Origin: an uncultured Veillonella sp.
GTDB lineage: Bacteria; Bacillota; Negativicutes; Veillonellales; Veillonellaceae
Reading direction: 5' to 3'
NCBI GenBank assembly: GCA_937930265.1
Contig: CALGLI010000082.1
Location: forward strand, 1-7,099
DNA: 7,099 nucleotides
Below are positions 5,115-7,099 of the stretch, piece by piece. The notes below the pieces were generated by a model. The model saw only the letters and a program-made list of their open reading frames with translations, was not told the DNA's origin and ran no database searches. The translations under genes were made by a program, and so were the position numbers. Each line of letters starts with the position of its first letter. The stretch's first letter is position 1.

Positions 5115-6622
5115 GACCAAGATCCTCCTTCTAATAACTCTTCTGCTTCTTTTGGTCCCTCACTGAAAGCTGGGTAGAAGCATAACGGTGTTTCTTCATC
5201 ATTTCGTTCCCATGCCTCAATCAATGGCTTAAATAACCGCCAAGATTTTTCTACCGCATCATTGCGAACGAATAGTGTTTGGTCTCCTAATAAACCATCT
5301 AAAATCAATCGTTCATAGGCATCTGGAATGTCTGCTAATTCCTTAGAATTGCTATAGGAAAAATCCATTTCTAGGGTGTTAACACTCAGCTTAGAGCCTG
5401 GAGATTTTACCTCTAAGGACAATCCCATTCCTTCATTTGGTTGCATGCGAAGAACCAATACGTTTTGGTTAAAGTCTTTCGCATGAAACGGTTTAAAAAT
5501 GGAGTGCGGAATTGGTTTGAAAGTAATAGCAATTTCACTCGACTTCTTCGGTAATCGCTTCCCTGTGCGCAAGTAGAACGGCACATCACGCCATCTCCAG
5601 TTATCGATGAATAATTTTAATGCCACATAGGTTTCTGTCGTTGATGTAGGTGGCACATTTTCTTCCTTCCGATACTCTGGGGCTGGACGTTCTGTATTAC
5701 CAGAATCTGCATATTGACCACGTACTGCGATATCACCTAATTTTTGACGGTGCAAACTGCGAATAGAGGAAATCAATTTAGCAATTTCATCACGGTAATC
5801 ATCGGCATTAAAACTAGCAGGTGGTTCCATCGCAATCAAAGATAACACTTGAATCATATGGTTTTGCACCATATCTCGTAAAGCGCCTGCCCCGTCATAA
5901 TAGCCAGCACGTTTTTCTACACCTAACTCTTCGGCTACCGTAATTTCTACACGTTCAATATATTTACGATTCCAAAGCGGTTCAAATATAGCATTGGCAA
6001 ATCGAAGCATCAAAATATTTTGCACCGTTTCTTTCCCTAAATAATGATCAATACGATAGGTTTGTTCTTCCGTAATATATTGCTTCAATGCTTCATCTAA
6101 TGCGATAGCGCTTTCTAAATCATGTCCAAAAGGTTTCTCAATGATCACTCGGGACCAAGAACCTACTTCTTCTAATAGCTTTGCACCATGTAATTCACGT
6201 ACGATAGGTTCAAATAACTCTGGTGGCATGGCTAGATAAAATAAGGCATTACCACCTGTGCAATGAACAGCTGCCACACGCTCTAATTCTTCACGCAACG
6301 CTACATACGTAGACGGCTCTGTATATTGACCTGCTACATAGGAAAAGCGCTCAATAAATGCCTGTTCTTCTGCACTTGGTTCACGGTCACCTAAGATAGA
6401 TGTTTTCACTTGTTCACGAAATTCATCGTGGCTCATGGCTGTACGCGCTACGCCTACTACGGCTACCTTTGGTGAAAGTAAGCCCCGTTGAAATAAGGAA
6501 TAAATAGCCGGCAATAATTTACGTTTTGTCAGGTCTCCAGAGGCCCCAAAAATAACAATGGCACCGGCCCCTGGTGTATGTTCAATACATAATTCTTCTT
6601 TTACATTATAGGACACATTCAT
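5099..6622 (-). CDS. zwf: Glucose-6-phosphate 1-dehydrogenase
   Basis: Zwf oxidises glucose 6-phosphate to 6-phosphogluconolactone with NADP+, the entry step of the oxidative pentose phosphate pathway. The full 507 residues match the usual bacterial length. The N-terminal Rossmann domain carries IVIFGASGDLTKRKLLPAIY (22-41). Next come EKPFGHD (162-168) and the active-site signature RIDHYLGKETVQNI (190-203), with Asp192 and His193. A second catalytic His255 lies in MVQNHMIQ, equivalent to the known Asp-His pair. NWRWRDVPFYLRTGKRLPKK (341-360) marks the C-terminal domain that binds substrate and structural NADP. No residue looks broken. AGAGGAG stands 7 nt before ATG 6622. It is the first gene of the probable operon zwf-pgl-tatA-HMA, driven by a promoter at 6677-6704. 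No gnd or edd gene lies in the window, so the fate of 6-phosphogluconate is not shown. Confidence 0.97.
   Translation of the reverse strand: MNVSYNVKEELCIEHTPGAGAIVIFGASGDLTKRKLLPAIYSLFQRGLLSPKVAVVGVARTAMSHDEFREQVKTSILGDREPSAEEQAFIERFSYVAGQYTEPSTYVALREELERVAAVHCTGGNALFYLAMPPELFEPIVRELHGAKLLEEVGSWSRVIIEKPFGHDLESAIALDEALKQYITEEQTYRIDHYLGKETVQNILMLRFANAIFEPLWNRKYIERVEITVAEELGVEKRAGYYDGAGALRDMVQNHMIQVLSLIAMEPPASFNADDYRDEIAKLISSIRSLHRQKLGDIAVRGQYADSGNTERPAPEYRKEENVPPTSTTETYVALKLFIDNWRWRDVPFYLRTGKRLPKKSSEIAITFKPIPHSIFKPFHAKDFNQNVLVLRMQPNEGMGLSLEVKSPGSKLSVNTLEMDFSYSNSKELADIPDAYERLILDGLLGDQTLFVRNDAVEKSWRLFKPLIEAWERNDEETPLCFYPAFSEGPKEAEELLEGGSWSWREI
5124..5130 (-). promoter_or_regulatory. Ribosome binding site of pgl inside zwf
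   Basis: AAGGAGG lies within the last codons of zwf. Its distance is 3 nt to TTG 5120 and 9 nt to GTG 5114. The second distance is within the usual range, although neither is ideal. Confidence 0.6.
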
Positions 6623-6643
6623 GGCGAATCTCCTCTTACATTA

Positions 6644-6657
6644 TTTCCTAATGGAAA
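6644..6657 (-). other. Small stem-loop in the zwf leader
   Basis: TTTCC and GGAAA form a 5-bp stem with a four-base loop just upstream of the zwf ribosome binding site. It could modulate translation, but a stem this short and AT-rich is weak evidence. Confidence 0.3.
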
Positions 6658-6676
6658 CACTAATACTGTATCCTTT

Positions 6677-6704
6677 ATTATAGCACAAACACCGCCCTTG
6701 ACAA
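6677..6704 (-). promoter_or_regulatory. Promoter of the zwf operon
   Basis: On the minus strand, TTGTCA (6704-6699) stands 16 bp before TATAAT (6682-6677), which is preceded by TGC as an extended -10. This is the best minus-strand promoter in the window. The predicted start point near 6670 leaves a leader of about 48 nt. Its -35 lies 13 bp from the -35 of the divergent rpsD promoter, so the two may compete or share a regulator. Confidence 0.8.
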
Positions 6705-6717
6705 TGGTTATCCTACT

Positions 6718-6746
6718 TTGACTTTTTCATTTTCATAGGGTATAAT
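6718..6746 (+). promoter_or_regulatory. Promoter of rpsD
   Basis: TTGACT (6718-6723) and TATAAT (6741-6746) are separated by exactly 17 bp, near the housekeeping sigma consensus, as expected for a highly expressed ribosomal protein gene. The predicted start point near 6753 leaves a leader of about 45 nt. Confidence 0.85.
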
Positions 6747-6750
6747 AATT

Positions 6751-6797
6751 AAGCACGATTTGTGCGAAGTTTTATTAATCTATGAGGTGATAATCAC
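6751..6797 (+). promoter_or_regulatory. rpsD leader with small hairpin and ribosome binding site
   Basis: The leader starts with a GCAC/GTGC stem (6753-6756 with 6762-6765) around a 5-nt loop, and ends with GAGGTGAT (6784-6791), 6 nt before the ATG. The 11-mer AAGCACGATTT (6751-6761) recurs inside the coding region at 6814-6824. S4 is known to repress its own mRNA in several bacteria, so the leader may be its binding site; this is inference. Confidence 0.4.
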
Positions 6798-7099
6798 ATG
6801 GCAACGAGAAGAGAAGCACGATTTAAGTTATGCCGTCGCTTCGGTGTGAACGTTTTCGGTCACGCGAAGGCTTTAAAACGTGTAAAAAAAGACCAACGTC
6901 AAAAGAAAATGTCTGAATATGGTCTTCAATTATTAGAAAAACAAAAAGTTAAAGCATACTACAACTTGCTAGAACGCCAGTTCGTACGCTATTACGATAA
7001 AGCGAAAAAAATGCACGGTGTTACAGGTCAAAACATGTTGAAATTGTTGGAATGCCGTTTAGACAACCTTGTATATCGCATTGGCTTCGGTAACTCCAT
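6798..7099 (+). CDS. rpsD: 30S ribosomal protein S4, 3' end beyond the window (100 codons visible)
   Basis: S4 is a primary 16S rRNA-binding protein that nucleates assembly of the 30S body and helps form the mRNA entry site. The visible 100 residues include the diagnostic KKMSEYGLQLLEKQKVKAYY (36-55), the LLERQFVRYY helix (57-66), GVTGQNMLKLLE (74-85) and RLDNLVYRIGFGNS (87-100), the start of the S4 RNA-binding domain. The N-terminus (MATRREARFKLCRRFG) has a single cysteine at position 12, so it lacks the four-cysteine zinc knuckle. It also lacks the usual YAPGxHG segment, making this N-terminal region shorter than in Bacillus S4. It has its own strong promoter and no ribosomal neighbour in the window, so it seems to lie outside the alpha operon, at least upstream. 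The C-terminus is cut off by the window edge. Confidence 0.95.
   Translation, partial: MATRREARFKLCRRFGVNVFGHAKALKRVKKDQRQKKMSEYGLQLLEKQKVKAYYNLLERQFVRYYDKAKKMHGVTGQNMLKLLECRLDNLVYRIGFGNS

Noticed and set aside
6698..6723. Plus-strand TTGACA at 6698-6703 as a second rpsD promoter
   Set aside because: At 17-bp spacing the following hexamer is ACTTTT, not a -10 box. The TTGACA is the complement of the zwf -35 region.
6683..6765. 7-bp inverted match GCACAAA/TTTGTGC between the zwf promoter and rpsD leader
   Set aside because: Too short and too far apart to separate from chance in AT-rich DNA.

Overview
The window looks like chromosomal DNA of a low-GC, didermic Firmicute. Veillonella or a close Negativicutes relative is my best guess. 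The basis is codon and promoter style, strong AGGAGG/GAGGTGAT ribosome binding sites, a zinc-free type S4 protein and the gene content. This is recognition from memory, not a database match. All genes but one lie on the minus strand; only rpsD, at the right edge, is on the plus strand.

Right part (about 3700-7099): divergent promoters lie back to back between zwf (minus) and rpsD (plus). The minus transcript reads zwf (glucose-6-phosphate dehydrogenase), pgl (6-phosphogluconolactonase, overlapping zwf), tatA (twin-arginine translocation pore subunit) and a small heavy-metal-associated protein. Spacing is so tight (overlap, 26 bp, 8 bp) that one operon is very likely. A hairpin at 3701-3740 probably ends it. 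The first two genes carry out the oxidative pentose phosphate entry steps and supply NADPH. Why tatA and a metallochaperone-like protein ride with them is unknown. The metal protein combines an N-terminal CxxCGCG motif like the nickel-binding tail of HypB with a CxxC HMA domain.

Middle (about 1859-3700): a cupin gene and a bile acid:sodium symporter (BASS) family transporter gene follow, each with its own rho-independent terminator (3111-3163 and 1859-1909). The 341-bp gap between them holds the cupin terminator, two short palindromes and an extended -10 promoter for the transporter.

Left part (1-1850): an AAA ATPase of the AAA_14/DUF4143 class and a truncated hypothetical gene lie in DNA visibly richer in A+T than the rest, which suggests an acquired, accessory segment. 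A perfect 14-bp inverted repeat brackets the ATPase promoter and is the most striking non-coding signal of that region.

I found no tRNA, rRNA, CRISPR array, insertion sequence or prophage gene. Nothing here is clearly a new system. The best candidates for follow-up are the HypB-tail/HMA protein, the repeat-bracketed ATPase with its unknown partner, and the leader hairpin ahead of the cupin gene.
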